Both the position numbers and the translations under genes were made by a program. The notes beneath the pieces were generated by a model. That model did not search any database, was not told the DNA's origin, and saw only the letters and a list, made by a program, of their open reading frames with translations. Positions 1 through 7,353 of a stretch of DNA of 41,063 bases are shown in pieces. Every line of letters starts with the position of its first letter. The stretch's first letter is position 1. The stretch comes from Flavobacterium fluviatile. GTDB taxonomy: Bacteria; Bacteroidota; Bacteroidia; Flavobacteriales; Flavobacteriaceae. The DNA is taken from contig NZ_JAADZW010000028.1 of the NCBI RefSeq assembly GCF_010645065.1, forward strand, positions 1 through 41,063, written 5' to 3'.

Positions 1-31
1 CGAGTAGTACTAATAATCCGTAAGCTTATGT
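1..31 (+). rRNA. 23S ribosomal RNA, 3' end only
   Basis: The first bases (a tract with ACTAATAATCC and GTAAGCTTA) match the extreme 3' end of a bacterial 23S rRNA, equivalent to the E. coli end with CTAATGAACCGTGAGGCTTA. The gene enters from outside the window. The exact 3' boundary is estimated to within about 10 nt. The 5S gene and two tRNAs downstream support an rRNA operon. Confidence 0.8.
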
Positions 32-40
32 ACACCCTTT

Positions 41-65
41 TCCTCCCGTCCACAAGACGGGAGGA
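41..65 (+). repeat. Perfect 10-bp hairpin just after the 23S gene
   Basis: TCCTCCCGTC (41-50) and GACGGGAGGA (56-65) are exact inverted repeats around a 5-nt loop. There is no T-run after it, so it is not a typical terminator. It lies inside the rRNA transcript and may be a processing stem; that role is inferred. Confidence 0.6.
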
Positions 66-146
66 GAGAACTTTCTAGATCCTTACAGGATGACAGATAC
101 AATTTATATTCTTTATCTCAGTATGTTAAAATATTGGCTCGTCGAG

Positions 147-218
147 CAGTAACTAGTAAAAAGTAACTAGTAAATGGTCTAAGGACTAATTGCTAAGCAC
201 TAAGTACTAATTACTAAC
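147..218. repeat. Heptad repeat array in the 23S-5S spacer
   Basis: Two blocks of 7-nt units lie in strict phase. The first is CAGTAAC, TAGTAAA, AAGTAAC, TAGTAAA (147-174). After one base comes GGTCTAA, GGACTAA, TTGCTAA, GCACTAA, GTACTAA, TTACTAA (176-217). The second block has the form NNNCTAA. The first block, reverse-complemented, gives NNTACTA-like units, so the two halves can partly pair. The array lies in transcribed spacer. It has no coding potential and its function is unknown. Confidence 0.75.
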
Positions 219-224
219 AACCTT

Positions 225-332
<108 letters not shown>

Positions 333-340
333 CTTTGAAA

Positions 341-370
341 CCCTATTCCAAGTGAATAGGGTTTTTTGTT
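341..370 (+). terminator. Rho-independent-type hairpin after the 5S gene
   Basis: CCCTATTC (341-348) pairs with GAATAGGG (354-361) around a 5-nt loop, followed by TTTTTTG and more T. It lies between 5S and tRNA-Phe. Either the tRNAs have their own promoter or the terminator is partly read through. Confidence 0.8.
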
Positions 371-378
371 TTAAGTGA

Positions 379-451
379 GGTACCTTAGCTCAGATGGTAG
401 AGCAATGGACTGAAAATCCATGTGTCCCTGGTTCGATCCCTGGAGGTACCA
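379..451 (+). tRNA. tRNA-Phe (GAA)
   Basis: A 73-nt cloverleaf starts with GGTACCT. The D-arm is TAGCTCAGATGGTAGAGC. The anticodon loop CTGAAAA sits in an ATGGA/TCCAT stem and gives GAA. The T-arm contains GGTTCGATCCC, and the acceptor strand GGTACC is followed by discriminator A. The 3' CCA is not encoded. Confidence 0.95.
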
Positions 452-457
452 CAGCAT

Positions 458-543
458 GCTCGGATGGTGAAATTGGTAGACACGCTGGACTTAAAATCCA
501 GTGGACAGCAATGTCCGTGCGGGTTCAAGTCCCGCTCTGAGTA
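458..543 (+). tRNA. tRNA-Leu (TAA)
   Basis: An 86-nt class II tRNA starts GCTCGGATGGTGAAATTGG. The anticodon loop CTTAAAA in a CTGGA/TCCAG stem reads TAA. A long variable arm (GGACAGCAATGTCC region) and T-loop GGTTCAAGTCC follow. Acceptor GCTCGGA pairs with TCTGAGT using G-T pairs, with discriminator A at 543. CCA is not encoded. Confidence 0.95.
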
Positions 544-549
544 CTAAAG

Positions 550-586
550 GCGCAATTGCTTAAATAAGTAATTGCGCTTTTTTTAT
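550..586 (+). terminator. Terminator after the tRNA pair
   Basis: GCGCAATTGC (550-559) and GTAATTGCGC (568-577) pair around an 8-nt loop and are followed directly by a T-run. This is a strong intrinsic terminator ending the rRNA/tRNA unit. Confidence 0.85.
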
Positions 587-630
587 TGACAGCATGAGCT
601 GTTTAATCCCAATTCTATGGTCTATCCCAA

Positions 631-725
631 AGCCGCGTTAGGGATGGAAGCGGCATCCTTTTGCGGCTGGCGTCTTCTCTTTTTACCCAAAACTTTCTGC
701 CGCAAAAGATACAGCGGACAGCCCG
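631..725. repeat. Structured intergenic element, copy 1 (AGCGGCATCC...AAAAGATA type)
   Basis: This gene-free stretch has GGAAGCGGCATCC, then a perfect 10-bp stem CTTTTGCGGC (658-667)/GCCGCAAAAG (699-708), then ATACAGCGGACAGCCCG. A second element at 14211-14284 has the same order: GATAGAGCCGATATCC, a CTTTTTATG/CATAAAAAG stem, then ATAAAGGCGAAAGCGGG. The pair suggests a dispersed family with conserved flanks and a variable stem. From memory such sequences recur in Flavobacterium genomes; I could not search. Apart from this element and a possible pafA promoter, 587-861 shows nothing. Confidence 0.55.
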
Positions 726-829
726 CCCCCTAAGGGAAACGCCATAATTCTTTTTATGCTTCTTGTTAAATTATAGTAAACTTTGATTTTAAATATGAAT
801 TTAGAGCACCCTTTTTGATCTCTAATCTG

Positions 830-837
830 TATTTTTG
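830..837 (+). promoter_or_regulatory. Possible pafA -7 box
   Basis: TATTTTTG fits the flavobacterial -7 consensus TAnnTTTG, 24 nt before the pafA ATG. A TTG at 815-817 is only 12 nt upstream of it, shorter than usual, so the call rests on the -7 box alone. Confidence 0.4.
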
Positions 838-861
838 TTTTTTTTAATTTATAAGTTTACT

Positions 862-2478
862 ATGAAAAAAAGTATTGTATTGTTAATGCAGTTTGTTATT
901 TTAAACATAACAGCTCAACAACGTCCGAAGCTAATTGTAGGAATTGTAATTGATCAGATGAAAATGGAATATTTATATCGATTTTCAGATGATTTTTCTA
1001 CAAATGGATTCAAAAGATTAATGAATAATGGATATACATTTCAAAATATGCATTATAATTATGTGCCTACCTATACAGCTCCGGGGCATGCATCAATTTA
1101 TACAGGTACTACACCTTCAACTCATGGGATTGTGGGTAATGAGTGGTTTAGCAGGAATCTTGGGAAGCAAATATATTGTACAGATGACAATTCGGTAAAA
1201 ACACTTGGTGACGGAACTGCAGAAGAAGGAGAAATGTCTCCAAAAAACTTACAAAGTACTACTATAACTGACGAAGTTAGAATGGCTACAAATTTTGAGG
1301 GGAAAGTGATTGGAATGAGCCTTAAGGACCGGGGCGCAATTTTGCCAGCAGGACATTTTGCTAATTGGGCATTTTGGTACAGCAAAACGGGATCTTTTAT
1401 TTCAAGTACTTTTTATGGAGAAAAATTGCCCGAATGGGTCTCAGAATTTAATAATGAGAAAAATTATTTGAAATATATTAATAAGGGTTGGGATTTATAC
1501 AAACCTGCCTCAATTTACAATGAAAGTCTTCCGGATGATAATCCTTATGAAGGGAAATTGTATGGCAGTTCTGCACCTGTTTTTCCATACGATTTGAAGA
1601 CGATGTATGAAAAAAATGATGCAGGAATATTGAGATCTACCCCTTTCGGAAATGATTTATTAGCTGATTTTGCAAAAAAAGCCATTGAAAAAGAAGAGTT
1701 GGGAAAAGACAATATTACTGATTTTTTAACTGTTAGTTTTTCTTCTACAGATTACGTTGGTCATTTATTAGGTCCACGTTCGATGGAACTTCAGGATACT
1801 TATTTGAGATTAGACCAGACAATAGCCGACTTTTTAAGTTATCTGGATAAAACAGTGGGTAAAGACAATTATTTACTTTTTTTAACAGCCGATCATGCCG
1901 GTGCTGAAAATGTTACTTTTTTGAAAGACCGCAAATATGATGTTGATAACTATCCGTCAAAAGATTTTAGGAAGAGTTTACAGGATTTCTCAGTGAAAAA
2001 GTTTGGAGTTGATTTACTTTTGAATTATTCAAATTTTAATATTTTTTTTAATAAAGAAGTTATTAAGGATAAAGGTTTGGATTTAGTTAAAGTAAAACAA
2101 GCATTTAAAGAGTTTTTGATTTCACTTCCTCAGGTTAAAAAAGTATATACGGAAGAAGAGATTTTGGCTAATTGTGGAAATGATTATTATCTGGATTTTG
2201 TTGCCAAAGGATATGATGTTACTCAGGATGGTGATATGGTTTTAATAGGCAAACCAGGCGTTATTGAATATTTGCCAACTGGTACTTCACACGGAACGGC
2301 TTATATATATGATACTCACGTACCAGCAATCTTTTATGGATGGCATATTAAAAAAGGTGAATCTTATGATAAAAAAGCGATTACTGAAATTGCACCAACC
2401 ATTTCTCAAAAAATAAAAGTTACTTTTCCTAATGGAACAGAAGCAAAAGTACTGCAGGAAGTGTTGGATGAAAAGTAA
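862..2478 (+). CDS. pafA: PafA-type alkaline phosphatase
   Basis: This is a periplasmic phosphomonoesterase of the alkaline phosphatase superfamily, releasing phosphate from organic esters. It has 538 aa when started at the second in-frame ATG. The longer reading adds nine residues (MFFLIYKFT) ahead of a normal signal peptide (MKKSIVLLMQFVILNITAQ), so the shorter start is preferred. Residues matching the Elizabethkingia PafA active site are visible: nucleophile Thr72 in TYTAPGHA, Asn93, Lys155 and Arg157 in SLKDRGA, and zinc ligands Asp31, Asp297, His301, Asp344, His345 and His477. Every one is shifted by only 7-9 positions from PafA numbering, which I recall rather than looked up. It is monocistronic between the rRNA/tRNA unit and ald, with its own terminator. 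Confidence 0.93.
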   Translation: MKKSIVLLMQFVILNITAQQRPKLIVGIVIDQMKMEYLYRFSDDFSTNGFKRLMNNGYTFQNMHYNYVPTYTAPGHASIYTGTTPSTHGIVGNEWFSRNLGKQIYCTDDNSVKTLGDGTAEEGEMSPKNLQSTTITDEVRMATNFEGKVIGMSLKDRGAILPAGHFANWAFWYSKTGSFISSTFYGEKLPEWVSEFNNEKNYLKYINKGWDLYKPASIYNESLPDDNPYEGKLYGSSAPVFPYDLKTMYEKNDAGILRSTPFGNDLLADFAKKAIEKEELGKDNITDFLTVSFSSTDYVGHLLGPRSMELQDTYLRLDQTIADFLSYLDKTVGKDNYLLFLTADHAGAENVTFLKDRKYDVDNYPSKDFRKSLQDFSVKKFGVDLLLNYSNFNIFFNKEVIKDKGLDLVKVKQAFKEFLISLPQVKKVYTEEEILANCGNDYYLDFVAKGYDVTQDGDMVLIGKPGVIEYLPTGTSHGTAYIYDTHVPAIFYGWHIKKGESYDKKAITEIAPTISQKIKVTFPNGTEAKVLQEVLDEK

Positions 2479-2493
2479 TATCTTAGTGTTATT

Positions 2494-2519
2494 AACCTGT
2501 CTTTGAGGCAGGTTTTTTT
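2494..2519 (+). terminator. Terminator of pafA
   Basis: AACCTGTC (2494-2501) pairs with GGCAGGTT (2507-2514), including one G-T pair, around a 5-nt loop, followed by a run of T. It lies 16 nt after the pafA stop. Confidence 0.8.
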
Positions 2520-2522
2520 ATG

Positions 2523-2558
2523 TAAAAAAAATGCTTTTCTGTTGTTGAAAAGCATTTT
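2523..2558 (-). terminator. Terminator of ald
   Basis: AAAATGCTTTTC (2528-2539) and GAAAAGCATTTT (2547-2558) form a 12-bp stem. Read on the minus strand the stem is followed by a T-run, placing it as the ald terminator in the gap between two convergent genes. Confidence 0.75.
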
Positions 2559-2593
2559 AAGAGTGAGTCAGTAAGCACGTTTTATAGTAATAA

Positions 2594-3709
2594 CTATTCT
2601 GTTAATACTATTTCTTCATTGAAAGGAAGATTCCATGCCTCGGCAACTCCTTTATAAAGTATTTTTCCATTGGAAATGTTTAGTCCTTTTTTTAACTCTT
2701 CATTTTCGTTACAAGCTTTTTCCCAGCCTTTGTTTGCTAATTGCAAAGCATATGGCAAAGTAGCATTCGTTAAAGCTAAAGTAGATGTATAAGGAACTGC
2801 TCCAGGCATATTAGCCACACAATAATGAACAATATCATCAATAATAAAAGTTGGATTTTCGTGTGTTGTTGGAGTACAGGTTTCTATACAACCACCCTGA
2901 TCTACAGCAACATCAACTACTACAGTTCCGGGACGCATTAATTTAAGCATGTCTCTTGTTATCAAGTGTGGTGCTTTTGCTCCGGGAATTAAAACTGCTC
3001 CCACAATTAAGTCAGCATCTTTAATAGCTCTTGTGATATTATAATGGTTTGACATTTCAGTATTTACATTTGCAGGCATAATATCGTCTAATTGACGCAA
3101 ACGAGGCAAACTTAAATCCATTATAGTAACCTGAGCACCTAAACCAGCAGCCATTTTTGCAGCCTGAGTTCCCACAATTCCGCCTCCTAATACTAATACT
3201 TTAGCAGGCGGCACACCTGGAACACCTCCTAAAAGAATTCCTCTTCCTTTTAATGGTTTTTCAAGATATTTTGCTCCTTGCTGAATCGCCATACGACCTG
3301 CCACTTCTGACATTGGAACTAATAAAGGCAAGCTTCGGTCTGTTTTTTCTACAGTTTCATAAGCTAAACACACAGCGCCTTTTTCGAGCATTGCGTGAGT
3401 TAATTCTTCTGAAGAGGCAAAGTGAAAATATGTAAAAAGCAATTGATCTTTTTTAATTAAAGGATATTCAGAGGCGATTGGCTCTTTTACTTTGATAATC
3501 ATTTCTGCAATCGCATAAACCTCTTCAATAGAAGACAACATAGCTGCACCTGCATGTGCATATTCATCATCGCTGAAACCGCTTCCTAAACCGGCAGTAG
3601 ACTGAACGTAAATTGTATGCCCGTGTTTTTTCATTTCAGAAACACCAGCGGGGGTCAAAGCTACCCGGTTTTCATTATTCTTAATTTCTTTTGGAACACC
3701 TATTATCAT
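2594..3709 (-). CDS. ald: Alanine dehydrogenase
   Basis: NAD-dependent alanine dehydrogenase interconverts L-alanine and pyruvate plus ammonium in the cytoplasm. The 371-aa length is typical. The N-terminal signature MIIGVPKEIKNNENRVALTP is intact. Lys75 (KVKEP) and His96 (YFHFA) match the catalytic and substrate-binding residues. A Rossmann motif GGGIVG lies at 175-180, with the acidic Asp198 that selects NAD after the second strand. It is transcribed divergently from an Lrp/AsnC-type regulator across 198 bp. That arrangement often means the regulator controls ald; here it is inferred. A clear -7 box lies 38 nt upstream of the start. Confidence 0.96.
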   Translation of the reverse strand: MIIGVPKEIKNNENRVALTPAGVSEMKKHGHTIYVQSTAGLGSGFSDDEYAHAGAAMLSSIEEVYAIAEMIIKVKEPIASEYPLIKKDQLLFTYFHFASSEELTHAMLEKGAVCLAYETVEKTDRSLPLLVPMSEVAGRMAIQQGAKYLEKPLKGRGILLGGVPGVPPAKVLVLGGGIVGTQAAKMAAGLGAQVTIMDLSLPRLRQLDDIMPANVNTEMSNHYNITRAIKDADLIVGAVLIPGAKAPHLITRDMLKLMRPGTVVVDVAVDQGGCIETCTPTTHENPTFIIDDIVHYCVANMPGAVPYTSTLALTNATLPYALQLANKGWEKACNENEELKKGLNISNGKILYKGVAEAWNLPFNEEIVLTE

Positions 3710-3746
3710 AATGTTATGTATTTTGTTTTTTTATGAAGTTATGTTA

Positions 3747-3754
3747 CAAATGTA
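3747..3754 (-). promoter_or_regulatory. ald promoter -7 box
   Basis: On the minus strand this reads TACATTTG, an exact match to TAnnTTTG, ending 38 nt from the ald start codon. No good -33 TTG was found at the usual distance. Confidence 0.6.
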
Positions 3755-3762
3755 TTAATAGA

Positions 3763-3782
3763 GAATATATTAATGATTATTC
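3763..3782. promoter_or_regulatory. Possible Lrp-type operator in the ald-lrp intergenic region
   Basis: GAATA (3763-3767) and TATTC (3778-3782) form an inverted repeat around an AT-rich 10-nt centre, just upstream of the ald -7 box. A related half-site AATATTC lies near 3830. Lrp/AsnC proteins bind AT-rich imperfect palindromes of this kind. Binding is inferred from layout only. Confidence 0.3.
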
Positions 3783-3907
3783 AGTCTTAAATAAGAAAAT
3801 ATTATTTTATTTTATACTTTTACAGAAAAATATTCTAAATTAATTCCCTTTTTTCCTTAAAAGAGAAAAAATGACTGATTTGATTTAATTACAGAAAATG
3901 TTATTGT

Positions 3908-4366
3908 ATGGCTTTAGATGAAATTGATAAAAAAATCCTACGTCTTTTACAGGTGAATGCTCATTATACGCTAAAAGACATTGCAAACAAAATAAATTTG
4001 TCTTTAACACCGGTTCATGATCGAGTTAAACGCCTTGAAAAAGAAGGTGTTATAGAGAAGTATGTTTCAATTTTAAATAAGAAAAAACTAGGAAATAATC
4101 TAACTGTTTATTGTCAGGTAACTTTAACAAAACAGACATATGATACTTCTGAAGGTTTTAACCAGTCGATTTTAAATATGCCTGAAGTTGTAGAATGCAA
4201 TTATGTTTCTGGAAATTTTGATTATATGCTTAAAATTATAATTCCGGACATGGAAAGCTATCATTATTTTCACCAGAAGAAATTATCAGTTTTGCCGGAA
4301 GTATCCTTAATTAATACTGTTTTTGTGATTTCTGAAGTAAAGAGTACAACGGTACTTCCTATTTAA
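3908..4366 (+). CDS. Lrp/AsnC family transcriptional regulator
   Basis: This is a feast/famine-type DNA-binding regulator, expected to respond to an amino acid. The 152-aa protein has the standard two-part layout. An N-terminal winged helix-turn-helix (residues about 4-55; LDEIDKKILRLLQ, then YTLKDIANKINLS and HDRVKRLEKEGVIEKY) is followed by a C-terminal RAM ligand-binding domain containing VVECNYVSGNFDYMLKI. It lies head-to-head with alanine dehydrogenase, so control of ald in response to alanine or leucine is the obvious hypothesis. The sequence does not reveal the effector. A terminator follows, so it is monocistronic. Confidence 0.93.
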   Translation: MALDEIDKKILRLLQVNAHYTLKDIANKINLSLTPVHDRVKRLEKEGVIEKYVSILNKKKLGNNLTVYCQVTLTKQTYDTSEGFNQSILNMPEVVECNYVSGNFDYMLKIIIPDMESYHYFHQKKLSVLPEVSLINTVFVISEVKSTTVLPI

Positions 4367-4394
4367 AAATTAGTTTCTTTTTTTTTGTAAAAGA

Positions 4395-4423
4395 AAAAGC
4401 CATCTAGATCATGATGGCTTTTA
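4395..4423 (+). terminator. Terminator after the Lrp-type regulator
   Basis: AAAAGCCATC (4395-4404) and GATGGCTTTT (4413-4422) pair perfectly around an 8-nt loop. It sits between convergent genes and may act in both directions. Confidence 0.7.
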
Positions 4424-4464
4424 GCATTTGTTGTTGTAAGTTGAAAAAAAAGTAGTTATTTCAG

Positions 4465-5865
4465 TTAGATTATAATTCTAAAGATTTCTCCATTTCGATT
4501 GATCATTTCAATTCGGACACTTTGACCTTCGTCTTTTTTATTTAAAAGCTTAGAAACTGTTTCTACATTCGTTGCTTTGATATTATCAATGCTTAAAATT
4601 ATATTGCCCTGGAGCTCATTTTGATATTGCAACAGGTTTTCATTTGTAATGTTTTTGATTTTAACACCATAATCAATTTTGAATTTCTTTTTGTCTAAGG
4701 CATCAATATTTTCCAGTTCAATTCCTTTGAATTCTGTACTAAAAAACTCATTTTTACTTAGCGTTACTGAGGCTGTTTTAGATTTTCCTTCTCTGATATA
4801 AGTTACCTGTACAACATCATTAGGTCTTTTGGTATTGATATATCCGGAAAGATCTGCAAATGTCGAAATGTTTTGATTGTCTAATTTTACAATAATATCT
4901 CCTTTTGTAAGTCCGGCCTTTTGTGCTCCGGATTTAGGAGTAACTTTATTGATATAAAATCCCTGCGTTTCAGAAATACCTAATTCTTTAGAAGCATTAC
5001 TGTTTAATTCGCCTCCTTCTACACCCAATATTCCTCTTTGTACATTCCCAAATTCCATTATATCTTCGACAATTTTGCGGGCATTGTTTGATGGAACTGC
5101 AAAAGAATATCCAACATAAGATCCGGTCATGGAAGAAATCATAGTATTAATCCCTATTAATTCTCCTCGGGTATTAACTAATGCCCCACCACTATTTCCA
5201 GGATTTACTGCGGCATCCGTCTGAATGAAGGATTGTATTCCGCTGGTGTCTAAATTTCTTGCTTTCGCCGAAACAATCCCTGCTGTAACAGTTGAAGTCA
5301 AGTTATAGGGATTTCCAACGGCCAAAACCCATTCTCCAACTTTTACACTGTCAGAATTTGCAAAAGCAGTGTAGGGCAACTTTTCGCTAGCATCAATTTT
5401 CAATAAAGCAATATCCATTTTGGAGTCTGTACCAATTAATTTTGCTTTGTATGACTTTTTATTGTTTAATGTAATTTCTATTTCGGTTGCATCCTTAATA
5501 ACATGATTGTTGGTTACAATATAGCCGTCTTCAGAAATAATGACTCCCGATCCGGTTCCAACCTGTTCTTGTTGCTGTTGTCCTCCATAGCCATAGAAAA
5601 ACTCCAGCATAGGATTGCTTACTGTTCTTCTTGAAACATTTTTGACGTGAACAACAGTATGAATTGTTTTATCAGCAGCTTCAGTAAAATCTACTGCCTC
5701 AGCAGCAAGACCGACATTTCTGCCAAATGAATGAGGGGCAAGAGTAACAACAGGATTTTCTCTTCCCAATAAAGAATTGCTGCCGTCAAATAATAATTTG
5801 TAAGCACCAAGAGTAGTAGCACCACTCAACAATGCCACTAAAAATAAGCTTGAAAATCTTTTCAT
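4465..5865 (-). CDS. degP: HtrA/DegP-family serine protease with two PDZ domains
   Basis: This is an envelope quality-control protease/chaperone (trypsin fold, S1C family) that degrades misfolded periplasmic proteins. It has 466 aa. An N-terminal hydrophobic signal or anchor (about 4-22) is followed by the protease domain with His121 (TNNHVIKDA), Asp151 (SKMDIALL) and Ser225 (NPGNSGGALV). PDZ1 spans about 277-365 and PDZ2 about 385-466. Residues 96-99 form a short QQQQ tract in the LA-loop region before the catalytic domain. It is divergent from dapF and appears monocistronic. The choice between DegP, DegQ and DegS names is not decidable here; two PDZ domains favour DegP/DegQ. Confidence 0.93.
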   Translation of the reverse strand: MKRFSSLFLVALLSGATTLGAYKLLFDGSNSLLGRENPVVTLAPHSFGRNVGLAAEAVDFTEAADKTIHTVVHVKNVSRRTVSNPMLEFFYGYGGQQQQEQVGTGSGVIISEDGYIVTNNHVIKDATEIEITLNNKKSYKAKLIGTDSKMDIALLKIDASEKLPYTAFANSDSVKVGEWVLAVGNPYNLTSTVTAGIVSAKARNLDTSGIQSFIQTDAAVNPGNSGGALVNTRGELIGINTMISSMTGSYVGYSFAVPSNNARKIVEDIMEFGNVQRGILGVEGGELNSNASKELGISETQGFYINKVTPKSGAQKAGLTKGDIIVKLDNQNISTFADLSGYINTKRPNDVVQVTYIREGKSKTASVTLSKNEFFSTEFKGIELENIDALDKKKFKIDYGVKIKNITNENLLQYQNELQGNIILSIDNIKATNVETVSKLLNKKDEGQSVRIEMINRNGEIFRIII

Positions 5866-5975
5866 AATTAGGATTTATGTTTAAGTTACTAACGTAAAAT
5901 TAAATCAAAAATTTATTTTGAAAAACGGTTTAACGCTCTTTAACATTGATTAACATTTCATTAATTAATAGTTCG

Positions 5976-5983
5976 TACTTTTG
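5976..5983 (+). promoter_or_regulatory. dapF operon promoter -7 box
   Basis: TACTTTTG is an exact TAnnTTTG match 19 nt before the dapF ATG. The nearest TTG (5946-5948) is 27 nt upstream, somewhat farther than the usual 17-23 nt. Confidence 0.6.
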
Positions 5984-6002
5984 TAGTTCTAACAACTAAA
6001 AA

Positions 6003-6785
6003 ATGCAAATAGAATTTTATAAATATCAGGGTACCGGAAACGATTTTGTAATGATTGATAACCGTTCAGAATTTTTTCCCAAAAAGGATGTAAGACTTAT
6101 TGAGCGATTATGCGACAGACGTTTCGGAATTGGTGCTGACGGCCTTATTTTATTGGAAAATGATGCTGAAACAGATTTCAGAATGGTATATTATAACTCT
6201 GATGGAAACGAAAGTTCGATGTGTGGCAACGGTGGGCGTTGTCTAGTGGCCTTTGCTAATCAATTAGGTGTGATCGAAAATAAAACCACATTTATAGCTA
6301 CAGACGGTTTGCATCATGCAACTGTAAATAATGATTCAATTGTTTCATTGCAGATGATTGATGTGGATGAAGTTCAAAAGAAAGATTCCTATACTTTTTT
6401 GAATACCGGCTCGCCTCATCATGTACAAATTGTTGATGATCTGGAACATTATAATGTAAAAGAAAACGGAGCAGCCATTCGCTATGGAGAATTGTACGGA
6501 CAAAAAGGAAGCAACATCAATTTTGTCAAAAAAATAAACGATTCTGAATTTTCACTTCGTACTTATGAAAGAGGTGTTGAAGATGAAACCTTAGCCTGTG
6601 GCACTGGTGCTACAGCTGTAGCAATCGCCATGAATGCAACAGGACAAACAGATAAAACTTCGATTGATATAAATGTTGAAGGAGGAAAATTAGCCGTTTC
6701 TTTTGATAAGTTAGGAGAACATTTTACGAATGTTTTTTTAATTGGTCCTGCACAATTTGTGTTTAAGGGAACAATAGAGATTTAA
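6003..6785 (+). CDS. dapF: Diaminopimelate epimerase
   Basis: This PLP-independent epimerase converts LL- to meso-diaminopimelate for lysine and peptidoglycan synthesis. At 260 aa it is of usual length. Both catalytic cysteines are visible in their signatures: Cys74 in SSMCGNGGRC and Cys199 in LACGTGATA. The N-terminal KYQGTGNDFV signature is intact. It leads a forward cluster (dapF, GNAT, mltG, DUF2279 protein) with short gaps, so cotranscription is likely. The neighbour mltG also concerns peptidoglycan. Confidence 0.97.
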   Translation: MQIEFYKYQGTGNDFVMIDNRSEFFPKKDVRLIERLCDRRFGIGADGLILLENDAETDFRMVYYNSDGNESSMCGNGGRCLVAFANQLGVIENKTTFIATDGLHHATVNNDSIVSLQMIDVDEVQKKDSYTFLNTGSPHHVQIVDDLEHYNVKENGAAIRYGELYGQKGSNINFVKKINDSEFSLRTYERGVEDETLACGTGATAVAIAMNATGQTDKTSIDINVEGGKLAVSFDKLGEHFTNVFLIGPAQFVFKGTIEI

Positions 6786-6809
6786 TATTCAGTAAATCTA
6801 CAGTCAATA

Positions 6810-7343
6810 ATGATAACTCTTAAAGGCGAAAATATTTACCTGCGTGCATTAGAACCTAATGATTTGGAGTTTGTGTATGTAATGGAAAACGACCAGAATA
6901 TTTGGGAAGTCAGCAATACAAACACACCTTATAGCCGTTATTTAATCCGGCAATATCTTGAAAACGCCCATCAGGACATTTATGAGGCGAAACAATTGCG
7001 CCTGGCTATTTGTCTGGATCAAGATTTTCCGGCGATTGGACTGATTGATTTATTTGATTTTGATCCTAAAAACAACAGGGCAGGAGTAGGTATTGTAATT
7101 CAAAATAAGGAAAACAGAAATCAAAATATTGGTTCTGAGGCTGTAGAGTTGTTAATTAAATATGCTTTTTACAATTTAAATCTGCATCAATTATATGCAA
7201 ATATTGGTGTAGGAAATGTAGCAAGTATAGCTCTTTTTACTAAATTTGGCTTTGAACAAACAGGAATAAAAAAAGATTGGATTTTGCTAAATGGACACTA
7301 TGAGGACGAGGCAATTTTTCAGTTAATTAACAAACAAATTTAA
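6810..7343 (+). CDS. GNAT family N-acetyltransferase (RimJ/RimL-like)
   Basis: A 177-aa acetyl-CoA-dependent acyltransferase of the GNAT fold. It starts with the RimJ/RimL-like ITLKGENIYLRALEPND. The region around NQNIGSEAVELL (104-115) is the pyrophosphate-binding motif A. The late segment NVASIALFTKFGFEQTG is motif B, typical for this family. The substrate may be a protein N-terminus, a polyamine or an antibiotic and cannot be told from sequence. It lies 24 nt after dapF and 10 nt before mltG in the same operon. Confidence 0.88.
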   Translation: MITLKGENIYLRALEPNDLEFVYVMENDQNIWEVSNTNTPYSRYLIRQYLENAHQDIYEAKQLRLAICLDQDFPAIGLIDLFDFDPKNNRAGVGIVIQNKENRNQNIGSEAVELLIKYAFYNLNLHQLYANIGVGNVASIALFTKFGFEQTGIKKDWILLNGHYEDEAIFQLINKQI

Positions 7344-7353
7344 ATTTTAGACT

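Noticed and set aside
147..218. CRISPR array
   Set aside because: Units are 7 nt with no spacers of uniform length and no cas genes nearby.
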